From contig NC_053409.1 in NCBI RefSeq assembly GCF_016859285.1, forward strand, positions 27,593,539 through 27,657,538: 64,000 bases of DNA. Direction: 5' to 3'. Below, in pieces: positions 1 through 28,367 of the stretch. The notes under the pieces are model-generated. The model saw only the letters and a program-made list of their open reading frames with translations, did not search any database and had not been told where the DNA came from. The stretch is from Xiphias gladius. Lineage: Eukaryota; Chordata; Actinopteri; Istiophoriformes; Xiphiidae. The first letter of the stretch is position 1; each line of letters begins with the position of its first letter. Position numbers and translations under genes: made by a program.

Positions 1-2320
1 GCAGCAGATACATCAGACCTCATCACATTAAGCTTCGACTAACTTCTGCTTCGGGAAACACACGCGGAAACTAAAGAGCGTTTGTAGGAGCTTAACTTCA
101 AAGATGGATCGTCATCAGGAACCAGAGCCCGACCGATATCATCTCACTGCGGAAACATCGGTATCAGTGTGTATCAGCTGATAAACGACAAGAAAACAAA
201 GCAGAGAAACACCAGAGAACAGGGTCGCTGTTCTGTAGCTTGTTCACCGGAGAGTAAAGACACCGTACCATGTTCTGCCCTGCCCCTAACAAAACGTTTC
301 ATTATGCTACGGCGTGTGTAAAGACCAGTGAATATCAGCGGACATATTATTGCCCGATCTTTAAATCTCCCAAATATCATTATCAGCCCTGGACTCTGCT
401 CTGTACAGGCAGAACCACAAACTTTAGTGTGTTTCTCAGTTTCATGTCAAATGACCTGGAGCTGTAGTTCATGCTCATTAACACAGATGAAACTTTCAGA
501 GGAAGAAGAAATCACAACAATTTAACTGGAAGGTTAAATCCTTAAAACATGCAGCGTCTTTAAGGCTAAAGACAGAATGAGTTCAAACTTGTTACATAAA
601 ATCTTCAGTAAGTTAAATCTGTTTGGAGCGTGTGGTTCGTGTGAAATGATCAGCAGGAAGTGTTGGATTTAAACATCTTTTCTTTCAAACTAAATAACCC
701 CATCTTCTTATCCACACTCTCCCCCTATAAACTTTGCCTCATCGTGACTGAGCTCTGTTCATTATTTAGAGCATTTAAAGAAGAAAAGTCCTGAGCTGAA
801 GCTGAAGTGAGCAAACTGACCTCAGATCAGACACAAAACAAACTTATCAGCTGCTTCACAGTGAAAGCTTCATTTCACACGGAGCTGTCAGATGTGGGAC
901 ATAAAAACATTGAAATCTAACAGTCAGAGGGAAACAACATGACGTGATATTTACGAATTACCTGTAATAATAGCAGGGTTGGTGGACTGAGCCTTCAAGG
1001 TTTTTGTCTCATGTCTGCACTGAGCTTTATTTGAATTTCATTAAATAGGAAGAATAAATAATTAGGATGAAAGTTGACAGGTGAAGGATTGAGGACTGGT
1101 CTCCATCAAACTGACGGGACGTTTAGAACAAACTGAAAACCTGAAATAAAAGCTCTCGGTGTGTCAGATCCAACATTGCTATGGAAGACCAACTCTGCCA
1201 GGAAAAGAAAAAGAAACTCATGGAAAGTCCGAGAAGATCAAAGTACAAACACTCGTGGTAAAACTAAAATTAGTCAAAGAACTATGAAATAAGTCAAACC
1301 TTTGAACAAGTCAAAAGTATGTTATGAGAAAAACGGTGGGCTTTAAATATGTTTCAACCTGATCGGGATTTTCCTTTCCCTGAAAATCAGTAGAAAAATG
1401 AACGTCTCTGGGTCTTTACCTTTACATTCGTCTTTGTCCAAAGCCTCAGAGCTTCTACTGGGGATCACAGAGACATTATCGTTTACATTAGAGCTGCAAC
1501 GACGAGTCCATCGACAGAATATTCATTTCAATTCAAGCTTCATTGGAAAACATTCACGGGTTCCATTTTCTCAAACACGAGGCTTTGCGGTTTCTTGTGT
1601 TTTGTATCTGACAGTAAATTGAATGTCTTAAGGTTTTAAACTGTCAGTCAGAAAAAACAACTTTCACTGTTTTTTAACATTTCAGATATTAAACGCCTCG
1701 GGCTAATGATTATTTTCATTATTGATTAGTGTGTTCATTGTTTGGTCTACGAAACAAATTGACCTGACACACTGTCCTAAGGGTTAAGAAGATGTCATCA
1801 AATTGCTCATGTTGTCCAATCTGTCCTCCAAAATCCAAAGACATTCAGTTTACTGCCACATTTGACAAAGAGAAGCAGAAAATCCTCACAAATGAGATCA
1901 AACTCTGATCAGACTTAACGTTTCCTACTTTTAGAGGAATTGAAGTGTTAAAAGAAAAAGATCATTTAAGGAGGAACAGTCTGTTAATGTCCATGTGTCT
2001 GTCCCTGAGTCTCTGCCGTCCACTGTTGGACATCAGCTACACTTTGTCTTCTTCTCTCATGTTAAATGTCTCCTATGTTGGTCCATGCGAGCCTTTCATG
2101 TTACCTGTGTTTGGTTAGATGTCCTCAAACCTGCAGCGGCAGCAGGTCTTGGTGTTGGTCCTGCAGGCGGGGGGGGGGGCTGAGCCAGCTGTGTGATGTC
2201 TGGTTTTTAGTTGCAAAAGAAGCACCAGCTGCAGGGGTGTGTGTGTGTGCGTGTGTGTGTGGGTTGGGGGGGGGGGGGTCCAGGTGGTGGTTTGAGGTTC
2301 AGACTTGTCAATGAGGGTCT
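1..2320. other. No recognised gene; distal flank holding the LRRC57 3' UTR
   Basis: I find no exon with convincing protein similarity here. LRRC57 is read on the minus strand and stops at 2321, so its 3' UTR runs into this stretch; no poly(A) signal could be chosen with confidence. In human the gene tail-to-tail with LRRC57 is SNAP23, but I saw no SNAP23-like sequence. Small open frames at 270-525 and 1398-1622 have no family signature and no splice context and look like chance. Confidence 0.5.
2165..2279. repeat. G-run and (GT)n simple sequence
   Basis: Two runs of G (about 2168-2179 and 2267-2278) flank a (GT)n tract at about 2237-2262. This is low-complexity DNA just beyond the LRRC57 stop codon, probably inside its 3' UTR (as a C-run and CA tract on the transcript strand). 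Confidence 0.8.
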
Positions 2321-11337
<9,017 letters not shown>

Positions 11338-11871
11338 GTGGCCCTGCAGCCAGGTGCACCTCCACCTGTCTACCTGTCTACCTGTCTTTCTGTCTGTTCG
11401 AGGCCCCCTGGGTATCAACTGCTGTCTGTGACGGTGAAACGCTCCTCCACCGTGGACCTACAGAGGAAAAACTCCACCCGATGTGACGCTGATGTCAGAG
11501 TTCATATCCAGACCGGATGTGGTCAGTATCAGCCCGAGTCCCGGGACCAGCTGACGGATTTAACGGAGCTCCTCTCGCCCGTCTGCGGTCGGTGAATCTG
11601 CGTTAGCTCTCAGGTACGGACCTGTCCCGTGTTCTCAACACAGCTGGATCCTGTAACAAGCTAACAAACAGCCGACAGCAACACAGGGTAACGGTACTGT
11701 TACGGTGCCGTTAATGTTTACCGGAGCGTCTTGAGTCCAGTGTAAAGCTATCTTAGCATTAACGTTAGCCTGCTAGCTGATACAAAATAGCTCATCACAC
11801 AGGAAACAGGGCGGTTTTACTTACATCAAAGCAAACGTAAAAATGTCCCTTTTCGTCCGAAAATGAAAACC

Positions 11872-11950
11872 TGTCAGGTAAAGTGTGTAGTTTGTCAGGT
11901 AAAGTGTGTAGTTTGTCAGGTAAAGTGTGTAGTTTGTCAGGTAAAGTGGA
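11872..11950 (+). repeat. 21-bp tandem repeat with splice-donor-like core
   Basis: Nearly four perfect copies of a 21-bp unit with core tcaggtaaagtgtgtag. Each unit contains CAG|GTAAAG, close to the U1 5' splice-site consensus on the plus strand. The array lies upstream of HAUS2 and about 540 bases from the LRRC57 start codon. Confidence 0.9.
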
Positions 11951-12309
11951 GCAGACCGTAGACGCCCTGACTTACCGAGGACTGATCGGCTCTGCTGTGC
12001 GAGCCAATGGGAACACCGGACAGAGACACGTCACTTCTTTGAGGCAGGCTCACTTTTGCTCTGTCAAGACGCGATCTCGTAATTATGATCTCTGTGATCA
12101 GCTGCTGTAGGACTGAGAGGGGCGCCATCTTGGAATAGACTATCCAGTTCTTTAAATATCTTTGGTCAACACACTAACAAGACAAACAGCGCTTGATACT
12201 AAATGATTTAAGTTACAAAAACGAAACTTTTAACTTATACACATTGTGCAAGCGTATTATACAGACAGCAGGTTATAACCGAGCAAAACAGAATAGAACA
12301 GAAAAATAT

Positions 12310-12620
12310 ACAGATAAAATATGATCAACTTTATTAATCCCACGGCGTGAAATTTGCATCGTTACAGCAGCAGCAGGACATAGACGATGGTAGAAAAAAA
12401 AGAATAGAATAGAAATAGATTTTTTTTTTCCAGTTCTGGCATTTATCAATATTGAAAAATAGTTTTATGAAAAAGAAATAGGAGTTTGCTAGTTCACCGC
12501 CTAAATGTATGCATTCAAAAAAATATATATATAACAATATAACTATATATATATGTGTGTGTGTATATATATATATATAAATTCCTGGAGTGAAACTCCT
12601 GCAGTGTATAGGCATGAATT
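12310..12620 (-). mobile_element. LINE 3'-end fragment (Rex1-like), reversed
   Basis: The stretch aactttattaatcccacgg followed by gtgaaatttgc and a run of cag triplets resembles the reversed 3' end common to fish Rex-type LINEs (consensus tttattgatcccc plus ggaaatt). It is followed by (TA)n and (TG)n simple sequence. No coding part is recognisable and the edges are approximate. Confidence 0.4.
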
Positions 12621-13377
12621 AGTATCCGTATATATAAGTTCTATATAGATAATAATATTATAAAATATCTAATGTATATATAATATGTGCAGTATATGTC
12701 ATATACACACACTATACAAAAATAACACAATACCATGAAATATATAGTAGAAATGGAAAAGAAAATTGATAATACTAATAATATAATCATATAAAAATAA
12801 TATGGTTGTAATATAGTGTTGTTATGAATACTATAATGGAATGTCAAATAAAATAGAATAGTGTTAGGTCTGTGTAAAAAAAAAAAAAAAAAAAAAAGAT
12901 ATGTACTACTAGATATGTACTACTTGTTATACTTCTACTCCCATAACAATGACCATAATAGTGGTGCTATAGTATATTATCAGGTAATGTGTGCCAGTGT
13001 GCTGCTGTTATAATGTGAACCATTAAAGTTAAAATACTGGGGGGTCAACTGGTATTTTTGTCCACATAAACTTTGCATATAATCAAGCAGAGTTTCAAAA
13101 TTAATATAATCATAACATGAACAGTGTATTGAAGTATTAGTTTGTGATGTACATCTTTAAATAACACGTACATCACATACTGATATGTATAACAGTTTTT
13201 ATACCCTAAACAGACCCTAAACATGGATGAAGGCAAATTATTTGTTTTTAAAACGTTATAATTCTATCTGTTGCTATTTAAGAAAAAAAATTATGTAATT
13301 AAGTAGTGTTGGTAAAAAGGTGATCGTTCAGGACTTTACATTAAATAACGACGGGTGTAGTTTTCCTTCTGTCCTGA

Positions 13378-13507
13378 GGTGGCGGTAACAAGGCGGGGAG
13401 CGTTCAAGCTGCCGAGTCGTTTAGGAGAAGAGGAAGAAAGTCAAACAAACCATCTGGCGGGTTCCGCTCAGCTGGAGCCGTTTTATGACGACTCTTCGAT
13501 TTGAAGG
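13378..13507 (+). promoter_or_regulatory. haus2: Probable HAUS2 promoter and non-coding first exon
   Basis: GC-rich sequence with ggtggcggt at 13378-13386 and a purine tract (gagaagaggaagaaag) leads to a good donor, GAAGG|gtaaga, at 13507/13508. The next exon begins at 14033 directly on the HAUS2 ATG after a tctgtgtttcag acceptor, so an upstream untranslated exon is required and this is the best candidate. It contains an ATG at 13485 that is out of frame with HAUS2. The transcription start is inferred, not seen. Confidence 0.6.
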
Positions 13508-14032
13508 GTAAGAAACAGACACCAAACTGTTTCTGGACGGTCTGTGTGTTTACTGTACGGCTGCAGATCAGGTCACCGAGTCAGTGTTACCGTAAAAACT
13601 ACACTTTCCGGGTTGTTTTCAGGGATAGACGTCACCCGCGCCGCGAAATCGCGTTTGAGACACAGTGGGTTTAACATGTCATTGTTTTCTGCTTTAACGT
13701 GCAGAGCTACCACAAGAAAATAACTTAGATTTTTGATTGTTTAGCGGACACTAAGTTCGGCATATATATTACAACTCAGGGCAGCTGTCTGGAGGAAAAT
13801 GTGCTTTATATAAATGTTTTTCTATTAGTTATGTGGATGAGAAGCTGCTGTTTTCCTCGGAGGCTCAGTGGTTGTCTCTTCTCTTCATTAGCATGTATTT
13901 AACCTGAGACGTTTCATATCGTTTCCCTCTGTGTTTCCCAGATTCTTACTTGTTTCTGTCTGTGTTTCAGTCTCTTAACTTTAACTCTGTCTCTGTTTTG
14001 GTCTCTTTAGTTTAACTCTGTCTGTGTTTCAG

Positions 14033-17000
14033 ATGCATCAGTGGGATTTGTCTCCGTTCTCAGTGACTCCAGCTGCCGGCCTGTTGTCCAGATGTGTCTC
14101 CAGAGGAGCTCTGCTTCAGGTCAGGACATCATGTCAGCTCTTTTTATCTGCAGACGCACCTTATGTTCCTTCCAGTCACAGCGTAAATACCAAACCCAGC
14201 CGACAGTTTTGCTGATTCTCCCTCACAGAGAGGGTCATTTAGACTTTTTAACACTGAGAAAATATACCTTTGTTCCATACCAAAACAATGTTAGTTTATT
14301 GACTTGTTATAACAATATAAAAATATAAACTACAACTTGAAGTGATCAAATAAAAACATTAAGAGTATTTTACATACAATAAAATTCCGTCAGCACAGAA
14401 ATAAATTACCCAGAGATGCGCCAATATGGAATTTCAGGGTCAGTAACGATAATTGATCATATTAATCTTATGAATACCAAACACGTAGAGGACAGTGAAT
14501 ATATATATTTTAGGGTGATAAGTTTGTTTTTCTGAAACACCAATATTTAGGGCATTCACCTTCCCTAGAACAAAGAATATATGAATTTATTGTAAACCTG
14601 TGTGTGATAACCTTAGTTTATTTTTTTAATATGTAGACAAGTGAATACCAGACCATATCTCCTTATTGACGAGCATGTATATGCCACAACAATCATTAGA
14701 ATAACTCTACATACTGCTGGACTAATTCAATGTTACCTGTTTGTCTAAGGCAGTAATCGCCAGAAGAACTGGGTTTTAAGTGGCATCTCTCACAAACTGG
14801 CTCATCAGAACATTTAGAAACAAAGGGGTAACACAAAGACAAAGGCTGCCAACTAAGCTCCAAATGTAACAGGACAATTTGTCTTTCAGTGCGAAAACTT
14901 TGACAATAAGCCAAAACAAAAGTACCAAAAAAAAAAAAAACTTGGACAGAAATAAATAAACTCTCTACACCAGAAATCCTAATGTGCTTTGTCACCATTT
15001 ATCTGATATCTTATGTGTGTGCAAAGTGAATGGGAAAGAACGAGGAGTAAGTGAACCATTAAGTGAACACTATACAGAAAAACTAAGGTGTGTGAGTGCA
15101 GGGGGTAAATCACCTGTGGTTGCAGGTGCATCACAATAACGGACTCACCTGTCTGTGCCTGTAAATAATGATTCAGTTTTATTTAAATTGACAAAAGTCT
15201 TGCATCTGTTTAATTATAGATAATGAGTTGAGATATGTGAGGTGTGGCAGGGTTATCGCCTGACAACCTAGTGTTCTGTCTCTACCTGTCCTCAGGAGGA
15301 AATCGACTGCGCCTCTTCCAGGCAGAGCCCCGCCTTCTCCTCTCACCTGCACGAGGCTGAACAGCAAATCAGAACGCAGAGACAGCTGGACGAGGTAAGC
15401 TTCAGTCTGATGTCATATCCTGTTTGTCTGACTGACTGGAAAAGTCTGGAAGGAGCCCTTTTCCAGGCCTTGAAATAATTGGCGTCCTCATGTTTGTCTT
15501 ATTGAAAAGCTCAAATTTGTTTCGACGTAGAATCTGACGATACTGGATTATTGAAATCCGCCCGCCACCCTTCCCACCTGCAGTGAGCAGGTACAATTTA
15601 AGAATGAAGATTCACTTAGTTACACACAAAGCAGGAGGAAATTAATCAATGACAGGATAAGCAAAAATGTAAACCATGAATAAAGTGTATTATGTGGAAA
15701 AACATACATACTTGATCACATACAGACTTTCGGACCTCACGGTATGTTACTACAGGAAGTTCAGTTACATCACGTTTTATTTTTAAAACATGATTTGGGG
15801 CATCTGACATTGGTTTGCATAATTGGTCATTGGCAAAATTTACCTCATGACAAAGGCCTGCTACGTCAACATTGCCTGTTGTAGTGTGACTCGTTATGTT
15901 TACTGTAAAGTCGTCGAGTTGCTGCCAGCGCCGTTTTCCGAAGTAGCCCGTCCAATTAGGACGTCCCCTCTCTGTGCAGTCCATGCAGTTGTTAATGTGT
16001 TTTGTCATCCCTTATTTTTTTCATATTTGTCAAACTGAAGACGTCTCTCCCCTCTCTACTCTCAGCAGATGGACAGGCTCGTTTCCCTTCCATCACGCAC
16101 AGCAGATCGCAGCTTGTTAGTCCAAACTATTTTATCAGAATTGAAATTTCATGTAATAAATATCCCCAAACAGGAGGCAATCTTTGGTACTTCATGCTGA
16201 CATCTCTGCAATAAGCCGATATCACCCAATATACTGGAAAGAATAATAAAAAAAATAAATTGCTGGCATAATGAGAAGCTGGTGCTCTGCTATCTCCTCT
16301 TAGAATTAATATATGAAAACATGCAGAATAAATATCTGGCTTCACTGCAAATAAAATATAACCACAGAGTCATCCATTGGAGTTTGTTTTTTTCTGACCA
16401 TAAACATGAAAATGTTCTGCTTTTCCTTTTTTTTCTGCTGGTTTATAGTTCAGTTTCCAGACTGTCAGGATTTATCTTGATGAAATGGACTTCAGTGACT
16501 TTGCAGTGAAAAGTTAAAAACCTGCAGATTATTGGTGTTAATATTTATTTTGGTTCGAAGCATCCGTCAGCTGAGAGCTGTTTTCTGTCCGTGGTTTCTT
16601 TTAAAAAAAATAAATTTCATGTTGAAGTGTTGACTTATTGCAGCTGCAGCTGAAGGTGGAGCTGCTGCAGATGGAGAAGGAGAGTGCCGACGTCACACAC
16701 ACATTTTACCTCAGTGAGTGTTTGATTTCTGGTTCTCATAAACTGAGCTGTGTGGTGTCTGTAATGTGTCAGAGAGCATTTGCAGCACAGAGGCTGGATG
16801 ATAATTAATTACAGCTTTATGACTTGTATCTAATGTCATTATTACTTTATCTTTATATGAGTGCAGCTCAGACCTGACAGGTTATTAAAAAGCGAGAAAC
16901 CCAGGAGTATTTATTAATCAATTACAGACATTATAAACTGCATCTGTACCAAACAGGAAGGATAAAACCAGCCAAGATTTTTCATGTTCTAGCAGCAGCC

Positions 17001-18699
17001 CAAAGCTGGTTCTCGTTAACTGAAGTCATTACTATTTAACGAACCGTTAATAAAGCTGTCGGTTTTCTCAGATTTCGTGATCAATCCCTTGATCCCTTTT
17101 TGCAGCTCGGAGATTCCAGATGTTGCAGATGTTTTGTGGTCACCTGCAGGACCTCCTGAAGGATCAGAACAGTCTGAGACAGAGACTGATGAGACCACTG
17201 GGTCGCACCAGCCTGCCCGTTCTGGCTCACCTGCACAGGTAGAAACTGTCTCCATAGTCTCACATCCACTACAACAACAAAAATAATGATGATGATGATG
17301 ATGATAACTTTATTGGTATAGCACCTTTCATTCAACCCAAAAACGAGATTAAAAACAAGGTTTGGCCAAAAAGAGGAAAGAAAATGATCAAAAATAATAA
17401 ATAAGCACTTGATAACAACATAATATAATAGTGAAAACACCCAACAGGAAAAATAACATAAATGAAATACCAGACATAAAAGTTTAACCAGGTTGGATTA
17501 CCACAAATTAAAGGGCAAATTAAAAAGACAGCTCTTTAATTTCTTTTTAAAAAATACAGAGGAATTTGTTGATGCAGAGGGAGGGGGAGCCATAACAACA
17601 GAAAGCAGCAGATTTCTGGTATGAAACATGAGGAATTAAGTTTTAAAATCTGTACCAACAGAGGTGAGCGGCAGGGGAATGGGATCCAGTTTATGTGTTA
17701 GTCTGAAGTGGTCCGACTTACTCACAGTTGATCCTGAATGAACTGTAGTTTTCTTGAGGCTCAGTCAGAGGAGCGTCAGCAATAATAAAAGCATGAATCA
17801 GTAGTTCACCATCACCTGGAGTTAAAATGTCTAATCTGATGGTTTGATGAAGTTCCTGAGCTGAAAAAATCTTTTCGCGACAAATCACATTTAGATCACA
17901 GTCTAAAACCACTTTCAGACCTGGATCTGTTTGTACAGAAAACCAGACGACTTTAGTGACTCTTAGCTCACAGCATGACTCTGGCTGATCCCAGGTCGGA
18001 CCCTCAAATACACCAGACAAAGTCCAGGAGCTATATTTAGTATTTAGATACAGAGAAGATCAGCATTGTCCCTGCCGGTCTGTGCTGTGTTTCAGGTCTG
18101 TGGTGGAGGTTGTGAAGATGCTGTTGGACTTCATAGAAACCCTGGAGGAGAAGCTGGACTCGGTTCACAGCTGCACCACCGCCAGAGACCGGCTCACTCA
18201 GCTGGTCAGTCCCATGATGTCTCTGTTAGCTAAATGTAAACCTCTGCATGTGGAGCTAAAACAGTCTTAAATATGTTCAGTTTATCGTCAGATTGAAATT
18301 AGACGAACATCAAATCAACACAATGAAGAAACTGCAACCGGACAATTTTTGGTATTTTTGCTAAAGAAAGAACTGAAGCGATTAATTGATTGATTAATTG
18401 ACTAATTGTTGGAGCTCCATTCTGTCACCTGGTTTGAAAATGGGCCATAAAACACTTTCGTTACCTTTTGAAGTAAATCAGTAAGTTTTAAAATTTACAG
18501 TCTGTGGTTGTTAGGGGTTTTGTCTGTAGCTCTTCCTCTGTGGGGGGGATCCGCTGGGTGTTGTGTGTTTATGGTCTGTTCGTGTGGCTCCACTCTGTTA
18601 AATAACTGTTGGTCTGAATTTAAAGGAGCCTCACTCTGCAACTCTTATATCTGCACTCTGAACAGGTATTTTCACCTGGATGACTTCCACTCACCTCTG

Positions 18700-18734
<35 letters not shown>

Positions 18735-18851
18735 CAGAATACCTCTCTCGCCCTGCTGCTGGCTCAGGTGGCAGAGGTGCAGAGTTTGTCCAATCAGGTT
18801 CTTCAGTGGAAGGAAGTCGGGATCAGCCTGCAGATTGACAGCTCTGCATGA
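14033..18851 (+). CDS. haus2: HAUS2 (CEP27), augmin complex subunit 2
   Basis: Six coding exons: 14033-14119, 15296-15394, 16644-16713, 17106-17238, 18096-18204 and 18738-18851, with consistent phases, giving 203 aa (human 235). The start MHQWDLSPFSV aligns with the W-D-P start of the human protein. Other matching parts are LQLKVELLQMEKESADVTH, LQDLLKDQNSLRQRLMRPL and VKMLLDFIETLEEKLDSV; most of the chain looks alpha-helical and coiled coil. HAUS2 is one of eight augmin/HAUS subunits that recruit gamma-tubulin to the sides of spindle microtubules. The C-terminus (VLQWKEVGISLQID) is shorter than in human. The last exon is preceded by a (CT)n tract that serves as its polypyrimidine tract. A further upstream coding exon is not excluded. 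Confidence 0.92.
17284..17660 (-). mobile_element. LINE 3'-UTR fragment, reversed
   Basis: On the minus strand the sequence ends ggtgctataccaataaagtt followed by (ATC)n, a common terminus of fish L2-like LINEs. There is no reverse transcriptase segment. It lies in a HAUS2 intron, opposite to the gene. Confidence 0.5.
17718..18064 (-). other. Unexplained minus-strand open frame in a HAUS2 intron
   Basis: An open minus-strand frame of more than 100 codons, including WTLSGVFEGPTWDQPES, LKVVLDCDLNVICREKIF and LLIHAFIIADAPLTEPQE. The composition is protein-like, and stops appear only near 17715 and beyond 18060. I do not recognise the family. It could be an exon of another gene carried in by a transposon, part of a processed pseudogene, or chance. 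It is not part of HAUS2, whose exons here run on the other strand. Confidence 0.35.
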
Positions 18852-19023
18852 CGACCTCTGACCTCTCACCCTCACCTTCACCTTCCTCCTCCTGGACTGA
18901 CAGGATGTCGTCTTGTTGGACAAACAGAAGCCTGTAGGTGGACTCTGAAACCTGCTCACAAATCTCCATCATATCACACATCAAACACTTGATGACTTTT
19001 GTTTTGTGTCTTTTGCTTTTTGT

Positions 19024-19029
19024 AATAAA
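19024..19029 (+). terminator. haus2: HAUS2 poly(A) signal
   Basis: AATAAA lies 173 bases after the HAUS2 stop codon. A second weaker candidate (ttaataaag) follows at about 19090. Confidence 0.75.
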
Positions 19030-19890
19030 ATCTGATTTTGGTAGAAACTTCTTTCAGCAGTGACGTCATATTTCCTGTAACTGGACATTTTAATAAAGAA
19101 CGGCCCTTTAAAGCTGGTCTTAAATGAATCTAAAGCTGTTGTCATAGCAACAAGTCCTTAAACCCAAACCTGCCAAAGTGCAGTCAGCTGGATCAGGACC
19201 AGGAGTTTGTGGTTTGAACAGTGAAACTCGCTTTGCCGAAAAGTGGCTGCAGTTAAAGCTGCTTTTAAGAGATCTTAGTGAGGTTTCATTTTCACAGCGG
19301 ATTTCTGACTATCAGTGAAAAGTCTCTGTACGTCCATCAGAGGGAAGCTCATTAAACTGTCCCCAACATCACTGTGGTCTGAAAAAAACTCACTGCTCGA
19401 ATCTGATGTTTAACACCGGAAACACTGTTGAGCTTCAAAATAAGAGCGCAGGATAACTTCATCCAGGTTCCGCAGATCAGTCCTTAGACTGTTCAAATGA
19501 TCTGGATGAGAATAATCAGGATTATTTTAACCTGATAATGTTAGCCAGATTTAGTTAGACCACATTTTGAGGACACCTTTATTTCAAATACATACATTCA
19601 CATGGATATTGGTCTTATATCTATTAGTCCTTCTTTGGACGATTAACACTCTTCACTTTAATGTGATATATGGCCTCTTAAATACAACTGAAAGGGAGAA
19701 GGCAGAAGCCAACGCTTGTTACCAGGACACCATACCTTGACAGGTGCCACAGTAAGGAGATAATCAATGTTATTCACTTCACCTCTCAGTGGTTTTAACG
19801 CTGTGGGTGATGGGTGTGTTTAACCAGTTTATACACTGTATAAGATGCTAATGAGCAGATGAACGGAGGTGTTCAGTGAGAGTTCCGTCC
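19030..19890. other. HAUS2-SRP54 intergenic stretch, nothing recognised
   Basis: No exon, RNA gene or named repeat was recognised. The two genes point the same way, and less than 0.9 kb separates the HAUS2 poly(A) signal from the likely SRP54 promoter. Confidence 0.5.
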
Positions 19891-19894
19891 TGCA

Positions 19895-20022
19895 GGTGGC
19901 GGTGCTGCGCTCTAACCGGACATCGAACAAGAGAAGAAGAGCTGCTTAGTGTTTCCGGTCTGAGTTGGATGACGCTCCTCTGAGAGTTTCAGCTGCTGTT
20001 TAATTGAAGTCACCGAGAGGCG
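19895..20022 (+). promoter_or_regulatory. srp54: Probable SRP54 promoter and non-coding first exon
   Basis: ggtggcggt at 19895-19903 is followed by agaagaagag about 30 bases later and by a possible donor, GAGGCG|gtaaaa, at 20022/20023. The SRP54 start codon lies 20 bases into the next exon (acceptor tgttttccag, exon from about 21582), so an upstream untranslated exon is required. The exact start is inferred. Confidence 0.55.
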
Positions 20023-21451
20023 GTAAAAACCAGTTAATTTACCTTTAATTCTCTGTGATTGAACCCGTCAGTGTTCCTGCTGCGGCCACAGACGGCGTTT
20101 GGGCTGTTTACGCCGCTGACAGGCTGTGTATGAACACGGCTAACACAGGGCTGACTGAGCTAACGGCTAACCTTCACTCTCTGTCAGTGGTGATGGCTAA
20201 CTGCTAACGTTAGCGCCGTAAACAGCTGACATGTCGGTTTAAAGGTCCTCAACTGTTAAAAAGGATCAATCGGTGTGATTACTGATATGTTGATGAGTTC
20301 AGAGGCAGACTGAGGATTGAACGATGAAGTTGAATAATTCTTGTGTTTTGTGGCTTTAAAAAGGTGATTGAACTAAGCACGTTTACACTGAGCTGCGATT
20401 GAAAACAAAATGGATCAGTTCTGACTGAAACGGAAACTGATTAAAAAAAAACAAAAAACACTCAGTACATGATCAGTAGTGATAGTGATCCACTACTGGA
20501 GGAGATCAACGTAATAAATTATTGTTGTTATTATCATCGTTTTTGTTGAGTATCTTGAAGATAATTTTCTCAGCTGATTCCTTAATAGTTTGGTTTATAG
20601 AATCTGATAAAATGGTGAAAAAAGTAACGTTGTCATATAAAACTGTATATGTTTTTGATTGAACGTGTCTCCCTCTATCAGATTAACAGAAACATTGTGA
20701 TTATAAACACAGCGTCGTCTTACAGTGAATCTCTGCTCTGCATACCTGAGTGTAAAAACATTCTGTTTGGTATGAAACAACAGAAAACCATGAAAAAGTA
20801 AAAGCTTCTTCAGCCATCAGGTTAAATTCATGAAGACACACCGGCCCTCACACCTGTGAACAGATTAAGGTGTAAACCTTTATTTAAACGCTACTGGGAG
20901 GTGTAACTGCTGTCCTCTGATTGGAGGGTTTGTCCCAGGGGAAAGTCTGTGTGATGAAAATGGAGGAACATTGTGTTAGAGTGATGAACAGGATTTTTTG
21001 GCTTCCTCATCGTGTCTCAATGACTGAGATGACTGATCAGTTTCTGCTTACTTCTCTGTTGATCCATTAATCATTGGCGACAGTTTATATTGTTTTTCAT
21101 GTTTCATATTTTTTGTCTCCCCTGTACAGAAAGTGTGTGGCTGCCAGCTGCGTCCTTCACCTGTCAGCTGACCTGCTGACTCACTGAGCGTGCTCAGTAG
21201 GGGGGTTTCCCTCCACACACAGTTTCTTTTGTAACACGCACGTACACACACACACACACACAGTAAGTCTGTTCCTTCAGCGTTCATATAACTTTATCGA
21301 TCAACAGGACACGTCTAACATAACTAACATAAAGTGTTGGGGATGAGTTTCTGTGGGGGGGTGTATGTTGATTTAACCAGTTCGGTGGGTTCAGTCATTT
21401 TCATGTCAGCCCACCCCACGTGACCATTTGTAATCAGCTCTTCATTTATAA

Positions 21452-28367
<6,916 letters not shown>

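Larger units (their letters stand above)
11338..13377. promoter_or_regulatory. LRRC57-HAUS2 divergent intergenic region
   Basis: This holds the 5' UTR and promoter of LRRC57 (reading left) and the upstream region of HAUS2 (reading right). The LRRC57 side (11400-11800) is relatively CpG-rich for the window. I could not place a transcription start, and no TATA box was evident. It also contains the splice-donor-like tandem array at 11872-11950, LINE 3'-end debris from about 12310, and AT-rich DNA to 13300. Confidence 0.6.

Noticed and set aside
270-525. Small plus-strand open frames near the window start
   Set aside because: No similarity, splice context or codon bias; probably chance.
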